This document shows positions 9,769 to 19,244 of a stretch of DNA of 64,000 bases, in pieces (position 1 is the first letter of the stretch; every line of letters begins with the position of its first letter). A model generated the notes under the pieces. The model had not been told where the DNA came from, did not search any database, and was given only the letters and a program-made list of their open reading frames with translations. The DNA comes from Stenopsyche tienmushanensis (lineage: Eukaryota > Arthropoda > Insecta > Trichoptera > Stenopsychidae): contig WACJ01000105.1 of assembly GCA_008973525.1 (NCBI GenBank), positions 992,001 through 1,056,000 of the forward strand. Reading direction: 5' to 3'. Made by a program: the position numbers and the translations under genes.

Positions 9769-10410
9769 TCATTTCTGCGATCGGATGAATTGTTTTTCAC
9801 ATTTTTCTGACGTATCCGGCGTCGCATTGATCAATGCATTCGACGCATTCAATCGGACCGGCCCCGAAAACATTGTGTTAAGCGTGATGATTTGAGTCGA
9901 TCGGAAGAACGCGGAAAATCGCTCGCTATGGCAACACTGGCAATTTGAAAATATTTTGACGTTTTGGATATTTTCGGTGGTTAATGCGTGCGTTTCGCCG
10001 GAGGGGATGTCGAATACTGTGTTGCGGGTGCGGAAGCGGCGGGCGTCGACGGGTCGGGATGCGGGGGACGGCTCGGAGTGTGGGGTCGCGAGGGGCGCCT
10101 GGGGGAGGACGGGGAGGAGAACTCTCACCAGACTGCGCTGCCGGTTCCGGAGTTCGCCATTCCCGAGGGGGCTCTGTCCGCGTTCGCTGCCGGGCGCCGA
10201 AGATTCCCGAGACTCGGAGATGCGGGGAAAGGGCGGAAACGGGGGCACCGGGGGCGGCGGCTGCGCCCAGGCGCTCGGCGCGCCCCCATAGTTCCTCTCG
10301 CCGCGCAGCCGCATGGACCGGGAGCGTCGGAACGCCACCGGAATTCGGGAACTATCGGCCTCTTCCGGCGATAACCTTTGGTAATTGCGCACGCCGCTCT
10401 GACCAGACAT
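9769..10410 (-). CDS. First coding exon of an unrecognised gene
   Basis: The minus-strand frame opens with MSGQSGVRNYQRLSPEEADS and continues with a basic Arg/Ser segment (about residues 27-40), a Pro-rich tract (about 50-63) and a Ser/Glu/Arg-rich tail. It is strongly GC- and CpG-rich in an AT-rich region. Thirteen bases upstream of the ATG a T-rich tract ends in TTTTTTCGCAG at 10424-10430, an excellent splice acceptor, so the ATG would be in a non-first exon. A donor GTGAGAGT at 10121-10128 would end the exon in phase 0 after about 94 codons; without it the frame runs 213 codons to TGA at 9769. YQRL fits a YxxPhi sorting signal, which hints at the cytoplasmic N-terminus of a membrane protein. 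That is inference, and the product is not identified. Confidence 0.6.
   Translation of the reverse strand: MSGQSGVRNYQRLSPEEADSSRIPVAFRRSRSMRLRGERNYGGAPSAWAQPPPPVPPFPPFPRISESRESSAPGSERGQSPLGNGELRNRQRSLVRVLLPVLPQAPLATPHSEPSPASRPVDARRFRTRNTVFDIPSGETHALTTENIQNVKIFSNCQCCHSERFSAFFRSTQIITLNTMFSGPVRLNASNALINATPDTSEKCEKQFIRSQK
10121..10129 (-). promoter_or_regulatory. Candidate splice donor, CTG|GTGAGAGT
   Basis: On the minus strand the exon would end ...AGT CTG and the intron begin GTGAGAGT, a good match to the insect 5' splice consensus. The frame stays open past it, so use of this donor is not proven. The following sequence keeps high GC for another ~130 bases, which favours continued coding or a CpG-rich intron start. 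Confidence 0.4.
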
Positions 10411-10423
10411 GTTGGTGAATCCA

Positions 10424-10440
10424 CTGCGAAAAAAAAAACA
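10424..10440 (-). promoter_or_regulatory. Splice acceptor upstream of the 10.41-kb exon
   Basis: Read on the minus strand, a run of ten T residues is followed by CGCAG and then TGGATTCACCAAC-ATG. The polypyrimidine tract with terminal CAG is a textbook 3' splice site. It implies a 5' untranslated exon further up the minus strand, at higher coordinates. Confidence 0.6.
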
Positions 10441-11100
10441 AAAGAATATTTAAATAAATTTAATTATTATTCAAATTTTACAGAGCCGCATTAATTTCGT
10501 TTGAATAATTAATTTAGCTAATATTTAAACCAAGCTCACATAGTATATTAAATGGAAAATATACGTTTTAACATAATTAATAAACTTTGCAAGTCCGACA
10601 TTAATATTCCATTAATATAGAGTACTCTTAAAAATACCCGACCTGATGGTGGTTGCTTAAAAAAAAAATTACTGCGATAGAAAGTACCTGCCTTATTACT
10701 TTCCGGTCCTATGTCGAATCTCATTCGACATCGATTTTTACCGCGTGGGTCTCATGTCGAATGTCATTCGACATATTTTTTCATCGTTAGCGCTATTGAA
10801 TTAAAATGCAACGCAGCATTTTTTTCACTTGTATCTATTAGAACAGTATGTTGACCATAGGATAAATGATTTTTTTGCTCATTGGAATGTGTAACTGTTT
10901 ACTTAGAAGGGATACGAAAGGGTTATTTGAAGGGTTCACACGGCATTTTAGCCGAGCTTTGCAATCAACAGTTACACTTGCATCAAAAAAATTTTTTGGG
11001 GACCGGAAAGGGTTATAAAGCTTAAATATTAAGTTTGAAGACGCAATGTAATGTAAAAATGGCAAAAAATTGGACATCGTTATGTAATGCAATACTTTTA
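10431..11100. other. Unassigned; hAT-MITE A scrap and twin palindromes
   Basis: Positions 10625-10700 include AAAAATACCCGACCTGATGG and ACTGCGATAGAAAGTACC, which resemble the right arm of hAT-like MITE family A in reverse. Two matching 21-bp palindromes follow at 10711 and 10754. The rest is AT-rich with an incidental 84-codon minus-strand frame. Confidence 0.4.
10711..10774. repeat. Two spaced 21-bp palindromes
   Basis: ATGTCGAATCTCATTCGACA(T) at 10711-10731 and ATGTCGAATGTCATTCGACA(T) at 10754-10774 are near-perfect palindromes of the half-site ATGTCGAATG, 43 bp apart start to start. They are preceded by TCCGGTCCT and GGTCTC respectively, so they may be two diverged copies of a longer unit. 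Confidence 0.85.
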
Positions 11101-11182
11101 TTAGGTTGAGTCATAAATAGTTGCCGGCGAAAAGAGGTCGTTATAAATATTCGATTTTAACCTTGATGAGTTATTCATATTG

Positions 11183-11550
11183 ATGATTGAGACGAAAGAT
11201 GAACCAAGGGTGGGTCGCTCTTTCGACTTTGATGAAGACATTTTAAAGGTGTTAATGGAGCAAATTTCACGTCAATCGACAAGGGAATTGTCAGGGAATA
11301 ATCAGGGATAATCTTAGTGAAGGCTATAAAGAAAATTGCATGGTCTATTGCCATACTCCCCGGATCTTACCTCAACCGACTACCACCTATTCTGTTCTTT
11401 GCAAATTCAAAAATGACGAGGAAGTGAATCACGCTATCGAAAATTTCTTTTCATATAAGCCTGCTAAATTTCATGAATAGGATATTGATAAATTACTAGT
11501 AAGCTGGAAGATAGTTATCACTAATAATGATGAATATGAATTAGAGTAAT
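11183..11550 (+). pseudogene. Mariner transposase, N- and C-terminal segments joined by deletion
   Basis: The N-terminal part reads DETKDEPRVGRSFDFDEDIL then EQISRQSTRELS, the usual mariner ...DKPRSGRPS.FDED.L...RQ(T/S)TRELA stretch. The C-terminal part reads PYSPDLTSTDYHLFCSLQ (third catalytic Asp region, normally YSPDLAP(T/S)DYH). In another frame it continues NFFSYKPAKFHE, a stop, DIDKLL.SW..VITNNDEYE. The first and second Asp regions are missing. At least one frameshift and one stop are present. Confidence 0.85.
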
Positions 11551-11580
11551 ATTGCTTTGTTATTTTGTTAAAGCTAAATA

Positions 11581-11781
11581 CACTCAAACCTCTTTTTGTG
11601 CGACTTTTTTTGTGCGATTTCGAAGTTATGCGATTTTTTTAAACCATTTTTTTAATTTCATAAAGAGTACGTATCGATATATTATATAGAGTTTTAAAAT
11701 CCATGAAACGCAAGTAAATTGTAACTTTTTTTGTGCGATTTTTTGCGGAACGTATCTACCGCACAAAAAAAGGTTTAAGTG
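11581..11781 (+). mobile_element. Tigger-like MITE, nested in mariner
   Basis: Complete 201-bp copy: CACTCAAACCTCTTTTTGTG ... CGCACAAAAAAAGGTTTAAG-TG, flanked by TA at 11579-11580 and 11782-11783. Subterminal GATTTCGAAGTTATGCGATT and TGCGATTTTTTGCGGA blocks are kept. It has no coding capacity. It splits the 3' end of the mariner, so it is the younger of the two. Confidence 0.9.
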
Positions 11782-11828
11782 TAAATGTTGGCGAAAAAAT
11801 CGGCAATTATTTATAACTCAACCTGAAG

Positions 11829-12340
11829 TGACCACGCCAAAAATAGTGAAGAAATTACACAAAATGGTATTGGATGACCGTATAATGAAAGTACGCGAGT
11901 AAGTACTGAAAATTTGGACATGAGAAAGCTGTGCGCAAGATGGATGCCGCGTTTGCTCACAATGAAACAAAAACCGTGCTGTGAAGATGTTTCGAGTGTT
12001 TAGCGTCTATTTATAATAATGGATGACACATGGGTTCATCACTTCACACTTGAGAAGAAGGAACAATAAAAACTAGGAAGAAAATTGGCTCTAAAGAAGG
12101 CGAAGACGTCCGTTTTTTGGGATGCACGTCAAATTATTGCAACATTTGATTGATTAAATCAAGAAATACGGCCGAATTTGACTAAATAAAAAATGTTGTT
12201 TCATCCAGATAATGTACCATTTCACACATTCGTTATCGCGGTGGCCAAAATCAATGAGATAAAGTTTGGATTATTTCCTCATGCGCCCTGTTCGTCAGAT
12301 TTTTCTAAATTATTTGCCAATAATGAAAAAACAGCCCAAA
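11829..12340 (+). pseudogene. Second mariner transposase relic, different lineage
   Basis: In shifting frames one reads KIVKKLHKMVLDDRIMKVRE, then (G)MRKLCARWMPRLLT, then DDTWVHHFTLEKKEQ (first Asp, usually DETWIHHYTPE). Next come KKAKTSVFWDAR (V.WDAHG), LFHPDNVPFHTFV (second Asp, usually LFHQDNAPAH) and LFPHAPCSSDFSK (third, usually LPHPPYSPDLAPSD). The order and spacing match a nearly full-length mariner with many frameshifts and stops. It abuts the M1 element just upstream. Neither terminus was identified. Confidence 0.8.
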
Positions 12341-12424
12341 TTAGGTCATCCCGAAAGAAATCAATAACTTTTTTTTAAACTTAAAACATATTTTCAATTA
12401 TTTTACACAAGTCATTAAAAATAT

Positions 12425-12610
12425 AATCGTATTCATTATTATCAACGAATTTCCACTTCTCTTGCAGGTTTTTTTTTATCGAATGCGGTAGAACTTCCCA
12501 GTGTAGTTTTATTTTATCACAAATGAGTTTGGCTTTATGTGGGCGTACGTTATCATGCTATAAAACAACTATGTTTTTCGTGTTCAATCGTTTTTCTTGC
12601 AGTTTTTGTT
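12425..12610 (-). pseudogene. Mariner transposase fragment around second catalytic Asp
   Basis: On the minus strand LNTKNIVVL, a stop, then HDNVRPHKAKLICDKIKLHW and EVLPHSIKKNLQEKWKF. HDNVRPH.AK...D.I...WEVLPH matches the second-Asp segment of mariner transposases (HDNARPHVAK...WEVLPHPPYSPDL). The third-Asp block is deleted. The orientation is opposite to the relic just upstream. Confidence 0.65.
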
Positions 12611-12613
12611 TAA

Positions 12614-12812
12614 CCCTTTGATTAGTGAATTAATTTTAAATTGACCTAAACATAGATGCTATATTCGCATGTGCACCACTTATCATCCGCACAAATCCAT
12701 TTTTCTCTCAGGACCGCGCAGCTTAAATCAATCTTGTGTATCAACAAATGAACCTTAACACTGTTGATAGTACACGATATTCGTTAATTTATTCGCGTAT
12801 CACTTGAGTCCG
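12614..12812 (-). mobile_element. piggyBac-like MITE family 1 (reverse), truncated
   Basis: It begins CCCTTTGATTAGTGAATTAA after TTAA at 12610-12613. It then carries the family blocks ATGCTATATTCGC, CACTTATCATCCGCACAAATCC, CAGGACCG.GCAG and ACACTGTTGATAGTACACGATATTCG. The other half of the element is missing. Confidence 0.75.
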
Positions 12813-13275
12813 AGCCATAGAGACGTTTTATTTAGGATGCCTGGACACAGAATGAGTCCAAACAAGAGCGTGCAAAAATAATGGATTTATTTCGGGAGGA
12901 CCTAATATTATGGATGAATCCACACTGTTTTGCGATATTTGCGAATTTGAGGTGCTCCATTTTGATTGACTTATGGTGGTCACGTATATTTGATTATGTA
13001 ATGTGCATACACCCGCATTATGCGTATTTTTTAACCCACGGTCCATCAGAGTTAGTATGTCGAATGCCACTTTATGTGTCCATGACATAATTCTGTTCTC
13101 CGGTACAAGTACTAACTCACTGAGAAAATTAATTAAGATTTGACCCCTATTTCTAGTTCTATTCCTACAAGATTCAAAAAGAGCATATTATCACAGACAA
13201 GTATAAGAAAGCTTATTTTAAATAGAAGATGCACTGAAATCTAAACATGGTCATACTTTAGAATCTAAATTGGGT
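12813..13275. other. Unassigned sequence
   Basis: Short open frames occur on both strands (12828-13090), directly antisense to one another and without motifs. I see no element ends. Confidence 0.4.
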
Positions 13276-13289
13276 GGCAGAGTTTATGT

Positions 13290-13684
13290 AAATTAGTCTC
13301 TGAAGGATCATCCGTAATCGTACAGATCGAAAAAGCCCTAAAAGAGGCGGGAGTGGTCACAAGGTCTGTGTGTTCAATCGGTCCGCTTTTCGGACCGCCG
13401 ATATGACGAATGCGCGACTTGCGATCGTACGCCATACCCGAACATATCTATAGAAGAAGATTGATCGGGTGGGTTGTTAAAATTTTACAATCGATCGAAA
13501 ATATTGTTGTTCCAGTGTTTAAGCGATTAGACAACTTAGTATATTTATTATAAAAACGAAAAGATTCAATCAGTGTTGATTCATGTAAAATAGAACAGTT
13601 GAGAAAAAATAAAAATCATGTACAAACAAACCCAGTTGTGCCCGTGGCGGACGCCTGCTTTGCCACCCCCTTGTTAAGGCCCTG
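13290..13684 (-). mobile_element. hAT-like MITE family A (reverse), with one terminus
   Basis: The right edge CACCCCCTTGTTAAGGCCCTG is the reverse complement of the family's CAGGG(C/T)C(G/T)TAACAAGGG start. Blocks GGTCCGCTTTTCGGACC, GATATGACGAATGCGCGACT and CTATAGAAGAAGA lie inside, together with a 'CAACTTAGTATAT' segment shared with 43720-43740. The left (3') end is missing, so no target duplication can be assigned. Confidence 0.8.
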
Positions 13685-13689
13685 AATAG

Positions 13690-15340
13690 AACGCAAGGAC
13701 TCATAAAATAGGAGATCTTATGGCTCATAGCCAAAAGTACAAAGATTTGATGAACACCCCAGCGTCTTTTGTGGCGATGTTGATATTTTTAATGCATCCG
13801 TTGGATTTGACATAGATGAATATTTACGTTTTGCTTTGATAACTTTCAGATCGACCCTCATAGGCGCACATTGAACCCATTACGCATGTTTGTACCTGTG
13901 TAACTTTGCGCCAAATGATAAAACGAGGTTACGCGGAGGTTATCATCCTTTTGATGCATTCGAATGTTTCGAATTGATTATGCAGTTTGTGTATTTTACA
14001 TATGCAGTGTTTTGGGATTTCGCAAAAAGCCGTGGCATAGTTTAATTCGATATTTTGCACGGTGGTTTTTAGGTTATTTTTAAATGGCGGCCATTTAAAG
14101 GTTATGTTACGAAATTGGCGTAACGGTTTTGATATTTAAATCGCCTTTATCTGATCTAACGACGCTGGAACCGGTTCTTAGACGCTGGCAATTCGATTTA
14201 GATGAGTTGGATGAGTCTTTCGGATTTCATCGATCCAACCGAGCAGAACAATCAGCATTTTCCTGTCGGAAGTTGTAATCTTCTCGCGTCGACCGACCGA
14301 CGATCAATTTAGCAATTGGTTCGACTCGTTAAACCGTCGACTGTAGTGCAAATTATCAGACGGGTCGTCGAGCTGATTCAAAAGTTAATTCGCATTCGAG
14401 CAGTCATCCATTCAGTCAATTCAAATGCAAATAAAGTAAATTCTCACGTAATGCAAAGGCGACGAACAATCTGATTAATTGGGTCGAATCGCTCTCAGAA
14501 AATACGATCATGCGGCTGTGAAAAAGTGTACGATTCCATGCAACGAATCGCTTAATATCCGGCCTCCGATTAACCGGCTAACGGTCTAATTCGGCGTAAA
14601 AATTGAATTATGAAGCTCACCGTGTCGCTTTTCCAGCAGCTATGAAGACATGACACGAAATCGTGGACTCCAAACCAAGCAATGACAAACCGAGGTGAAA
14701 TTCACGAAGCCCAACGCTTCTCAAAATATCATATTTCAAATTCATAAATTCAGCAATTGTATCGATTCAAATACATTTTTTACCAAGCCATGACACCATG
14801 GCCTTATGGCTTATCAGCAGTCGTTAAAATGCACACTTGACTGCTATATCTGAGCCGATTACAGTATAGATAAAACATTCTTGGGCAATGAAAATCAATA
14901 CAATAACAATTTATAAAAAATCCACTTATTAAAATGCAACGTTGTGGATATTCCATATAAGAAAATATTCATTCGTTGGCATAAGGCCAATACACCCCCT
15001 CGCAGCAGAGGGAGGTTTTGGATTTATAACATTTCCCTGTAATAGGATATGAAACAAATCGATTTAGCAAGCATTTCATTGCGTATTCACCCCTTAATAC
15101 ATCGTTAATAATGGAAGAATACATGCGAATTTACAAAAAGCGTCTTCCATGTACGCCCACGGAAGAAACCCTTCATTAAAACAATGTTCAAAATTAGACC
15201 ATTACAGATTTTAGCATGGTAACGGAATGACTATCTAAATTTGCTATGTACAGCTTACTTTTATACGAGGCAGAGATCACAACGAGAGTAAGGATGTAAA
15301 AATGGACCCGAGATGTTAAGAGCTTGATTACTAAAAATAA
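13690..15340. other. Unassigned sequence, moderately CpG-rich
   Basis: No gene, element end or RNA was recognised. Between about 14150 and 14650 the sequence is less AT-rich and CpG-rich (many CGA/TCG words) but lacks a sustained open frame. It could be conserved non-coding DNA. Confidence 0.35.
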
Positions 15341-15344
15341 CATG

Positions 15345-15425
15345 TATTGTAGGATGATCGCGCATTTGTGAGAGAATTCCAGTGATTCAAAAAGAGCACT
15401 CTTGTATGTTGAGCTCGGAGAGACC
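15345..15425 (+). mobile_element. piggyBac-like MITE family 1 fragment
   Basis: Contains GTAGGATGATCGCGCATTTG, GAATTCCAGTGATTCAAAAA and GTATGTTGAGCTCGGAGAGA, the left part of this MITE family in forward orientation. It runs straight into a hAT-MITE A fragment at about 15426. The blend may come from one element inserting into the other followed by deletion. Confidence 0.6.
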
Positions 15426-15505
15426 GCGAGGCGTTCATTCATCATGTAAGCGATCCGAAAAGCGGACCGGTTGAACATACAAACCTTGTGGCTACTCCGT
15501 CTCGC
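15426..15505 (+). mobile_element. hAT-like MITE family A core fragment
   Basis: GCGAGGCGTTCATTCATCAT, GATCCGAAAAGCGGACCGGT and ACAAACCTTGTGGCTACTCC match the core of the family. No ends are present. Confidence 0.7.
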
Positions 15506-15799
15506 AAAAACTCGGCTTTATTGCTGTGAAACATCGTCAAACACTGGATTCAAACATCATCACAACGCTGTTCATCCATCCAATACCATTTTGTAGATTT
15601 TATTCGTTATTTATGAGGTGGTTACATTATTTGGTCGATTCGCTCTGTGAATAGGTAGGAATGCAAGTTTTGAGGGCGATCTCGAAAAATATATAGACAG
15701 TTATAGAAAGACGTTCATAAAGTCGTTATAGAAGTACGCACCAATGAAACGCTGGATTAATTTTTCGGAGACTCGGACTTCAACGAACGAGTTAAATAA
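15506..15799. other. Unassigned sequence
   Basis: AT-rich sequence between the hAT-MITE A fragment and the reverse piggyBac-like MITE. No open frame, repeat end or RNA is recognised. Confidence 0.35.
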
Positions 15800-16095
15800 A
15801 TAAATACTGTCGATAGCACATAATATCTGGTAATTTATTTCAAGTAAACATAAACAATACACTTGAAATCGATTCATTATATCATTCGCGCATCATTATT
15901 AGTCGATGAATTTGAGTTAAAGATCTATACAAGCGTGCGATGTACGCAGGAAGCTCTCCGTCTCTGTCTCCCATGCACAGTTACCAAACTGCGCTACGTT
16001 TGATCCGTCTCTTTCGGAGCTCAACGTACAAGAGTGCTCTTTTTGAATCGCTGGAATTCGCTCGCAAATACGCGATTATCCTACCATACTGGTTA
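15800..16095 (-). mobile_element. piggyBac-like MITE family 1 (reverse)
   Basis: Reverse complements of the family blocks run in order: ACTGTCGATAGCACATAATA, CACTTGAAATCGATTCATTA, GATGTACGCAGGAAGCTCTC, GAGCTCAACGTACAAGAGTG and ATCGCTGGAATTCGCTCGCA, ending AATACGCGATTATCCTACCATAC. This longer left end is shared with 29824-30075. The right TTAA end is missing. Confidence 0.75.
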
Positions 16096-16099
16096 ATAA

Positions 16100-17765
16100 T
16101 GAGTATTAAATTTTTTAAATAAACATTTGTGTTGTAAATATGATATTATAATCGAAACCAAGTAGAAATTTGATGATTTGGATTATCCGCGTTTGTCCTC
16201 CCCTGCAGTCCCCAAATCATCAAATTTTCTTTTTGCTAAAACCGCCAATGGCGAGGGTTATAGATCGATTATAAGCAATTTCTTGTTGTCTAAACGACGG
16301 AGCCACTTGCCACACAGCGCATGCCACAATGGACATTCTGCACGAGTGATTTGAGTGCATGATTATCTCGCGACTTGTCATCGGAAAGTCTCGCAGTTGT
16401 AGTATCTTTCACTTGCTAAATGCTTGGATAAATCAGATTACTTTATCATTTATTTTGAACTCTTTCTAGCGCCTCTTCACCGGTCCGATAATAAACGGAC
16501 GGCGTGAGCCTTCAACGGTATGAAATATTTATAATTGTAATACATTTCAGCATACATTCAAAATTATTATACATCCGAAATGTTTGGACAACAGCGACAC
16601 AATTATAGTTTTTAACGACAACAATAATGCAGGCGGCCATTTTAAATGAAATATATTTTTATGCACAATCGGACGCCATTTAAAATGATATTATTCCAAC
16701 AATTAAGTGCCAATGCCATCAGTCAATAAACATATTCAAATTGAGATGCACACTCGGGGCAGGGCCAACTCGAAGCAAATGGCGTTGATCATCTTTATGG
16801 TCGCCATCAACTTTTATTATGGAAGATGGTGTTTCTTCCACCTTATGTTCATTGTATGTTTTTATGTCGAAAGTAATAATTTTAGAGCGCTCAAATGGGG
16901 GAATAATCGCATGATGGATCGATGCTCCTCGTACGAATTAGCGCAGTTTAATTCGATGATTGATGTCCATCAGAGCTAACAGTTTATGGCCGAAATAATA
17001 AGAATTTGAAGCCAATATATATTTTTGAATATTCAAATTGAATTATCGACGTTGCGTAATGTAAATTTAATTGTGCTATCCTCGCACGCGCCCTAGATAT
17101 TTTCATGTGATAAGGTATTTTTTCATAACCGTGAATTTATAAATTCTACGCTCAAACGCCATCAATGTGTTATTGTATATATACAAATAATATTGATCAT
17201 CGTGTGTTTAATATATTTTCTAAAAAAAATCATATATCTTGGGCCCATAATGATATAATAGAGTGGTAATTAATCAAGCACGTTGCGCGTGCCGTCTTTG
17301 AGGGTCTCGTGTACCAGTAGCTTGGAATCTATTGATACATTTCGAGAAAAAAGGCTTTAAATCGAAAATGTACATTAAATATAGATATTCTGTTAAATTC
17401 TGCATATTTGCCACAACATATATAATCGGCGATATTCAAATTATCTAAATTATTGACCTTTTAAGTATGCCATATCACTATGTCATGATAATCAGATTCG
17501 GATAGATACGGTTTGACAACTTTCTATATTAGAATGAGACTTTCGTTCTTATCCAAATGGCAACAGATAAAGATTGTCGAGGATCGATAAACATATGTTA
17601 ACACTCTCGTCGCCCAGCCGTATACGTAACAGTGAGACGCTGAATTCGCTTTACGGAAACTGTTTAGTATTTACTTTTTCTGCAAACATGTCATTATTTT
17701 TTTATACTCAAATCAGAAAATTCAGGGAACTTTTAGTAAGAGAATGGTTGTGGTCGGAAAATGCT
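16100..17765. other. Unassigned sequence
   Basis: A 90-codon plus-strand frame (16707-16979) has a hydrophobic middle (MALIIFMVAINFYY...FFHLMFIVCFYV) but no recognised family or splice context. The words GCGGCCATTTTAAATG and GGACGCCATTTAAAATG near 16630-16690 form a loose inverted pair. Nothing else is supported. Confidence 0.3.
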
Positions 17766-17773
17766 AGGACTAA

Positions 17774-18558
17774 GGAATCCAATCCCGAGTCAAAATTTCG
17801 ATCCCGGGATTTCGGGATTTCATTAGACAATCCCGGGACTAGTCCCGGGATCCCGGGATTGGGATTTTCAATATTTTAAAAAATTACATTGATAAATTTG
17901 ATCAAAAATTACTAATAAGTCCATTTGTTCAATATAAAAAATCACCTGAAGGCCAAAGAATTTTATTTATTTCAGAAAAGATAAAAATAAAATAAAACAC
18001 TAAAAAATTCAAATATTATTTTTAAAATATGCCCGAAGTAACATTAACATTAAACATTAGTGTTTCATCATTTAGTCTGGATCTGATTTTGAAAGTCAGG
18101 CAACTCGCTGCTGAAAATGCACGCTCAGCCTCCACACTCGTTGGAGGTATCGTCATCAGATATTTAAATCCGTCGCTGCAGACGAATACTTATATACTAT
18201 AATACTTTGATGTGATTCGTAATTATATTACGGAGGAACACAAAAAATCTGAACCCCGCATCTATTATATTTCATATCGATAATCCCATTATTCGTCGAG
18301 GTGTAGTAAATACATCACCGGTAGGGAAAGATTACTATAACAATTTGAAAAACATACATGTACGCTATATATGTATACATAGATTAGACAGTCAATATCC
18401 TAGGGCGTCGTCTAAGTTCGCCAATTAGTAATTACGCCACTGTTTCCAAGCGTCCAGATTTCGTTGGGAATGTCTCGATTTAGTAGCCTTCATCGTGTTG
18501 GTGAGGTGTACGATTTCTGTTAGATAAAAATTTCAATCCTGAAATTTTCGGGATTATG
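17774..18558 (-). mobile_element. hAT family B element with transposase C-terminus, one end
   Basis: The left end AAGGAATCCAATCCCGAGTC equals that of the complete relative at 30957-31631. It is followed by a dense run of CCCGGG-centred palindromes (about 17800-17875), and the interior matches 31045-31550. Unlike that relative it keeps a transposase segment at 18022-18176. The right end breaks off after TTTCAATCCTGAAATTTTCG. Codons run on the minus strand. Confidence 0.8.
18022..18176 (-). pseudogene. hAT transposase C-terminal dimerisation domain fragment
   Basis: The minus-strand frame reads (K)YLMTIPPTSVEAERAFSAAS followed by CLTFKIRSRLNDETLMFNV and ends at a TAA. The pattern LxIPxTS(V/S)xxER(V/A)FSxAG...RxRL(N/S)(D/P)xT is the hallmark of the hAT C-terminal dimerisation region. 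The stop sits slightly beyond where these proteins normally end, so this is the true C-terminus. The catalytic core and BED finger are absent here. Confidence 0.9.
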
Positions 18559-18559
18559 T

Positions 18560-18890
18560 TGCAGGGCAAATATATTCTGAGGAATTGTAATCTTTATTAT
18601 AAAAATACGAGACAAATTCTTGATCGCTAGGAAGCGAAAAAATATATAAAAAGGGTCTTAGCATATTGTCTTAATTGTCTAAAATCATCTCACTTGTGTT
18701 TGAATTATTTTAATGAATACCATGCTACATAATATAATGTAATATTTAATTTTAAGCATAATTTTATGTATATTTTAATTTAATGTCTTTATATGTTATA
18801 TATAATATATTTTTTGAAATTCTGTTTATTTTGTATCCATATTGACGCAGCGATGAACGAGTTAATATAAAGTGATGGCAACTGTCCGAG
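18560..18890. other. Unassigned AT-rich sequence
   Basis: Very AT-rich with no element ends or open frame of note. Confidence 0.4.
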
Positions 18891-18894
18891 TTTC

Positions 18895-19240
18895 ATTTTG
18901 ACATTTGACAAAGTTACACAGTCTTCTTCGGACAATTTCGTTTCGGCAACCGATCACGAGGCACTCATTCGTCATGTCAGCGATCCGAAAAACGGACCGA
19001 TTAGACATGCAAACTTTGTGGCCACTCCATCCTTTTTCGGGGCTTTTTGTGGAATTTTTTTATATGATCACGGAAGCAGCGTAGTGTCTAGACACTTTCT
19101 ATTATAGATTTTTTTTTAAAACAGTAATCGTCATCTATATGTTAGGTCGGGTACTTTTTGGACTATATTTGTATTATTTTAAAACATATATTATAATAGT
19201 ATTTATAATAGTATTAGTTAGGTAGTAAATTAGGTTAAAA
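18895..19240 (+). mobile_element. hAT-like MITE family A, ends lost
   Basis: Blocks appear in family order: CACAGTCTTCTTCGGAC, GATCACGAGGCACTCATTCG, GCGATCCGAAAAACGGACCG, GATCACGGAAGCAGCGTAGT, GTCTAGACACTTTCTATTAT, CATCTATATGTTAGGTCGGG and TATATTATAATAGTATTTAT. One 69-codon frame stays open across the exon-like core (see findings), reading ATDHEALIRHVSDPKNGPIR. The CAG..GTAAC termini are not found. Confidence 0.8.
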
Positions 19241-19244
19241 TTTA

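Larger units (their letters stand above)
11101..11826 (+). mobile_element. Mariner element (family M1, copy 1), deleted, with nested Tigger MITE
   Basis: Ends TTAGGTTGAGTCATAAATAG and (reverse complement of) CGGCAATTATTTATAACTCAACCTGA match each other and match a second copy at 36836-37406. A TA precedes the left end. Within it are an N-terminal transposase segment (about 11183-11298) and a C-terminal one (about 11341-11550). A Tigger MITE sits at 11581-11781 in the 3' untranslated part. Removing that insert leaves about 525 bp, far below a full 1.3-kb mariner. Confidence 0.85.

Noticed and set aside
9956..10424. Plus-strand open frames of 111-144 codons over the GC-rich patch
   Set aside because: They are antisense to the minus-strand exon, Gly/Arg-rich from CpG composition, and lack the splice signals present on the other strand.
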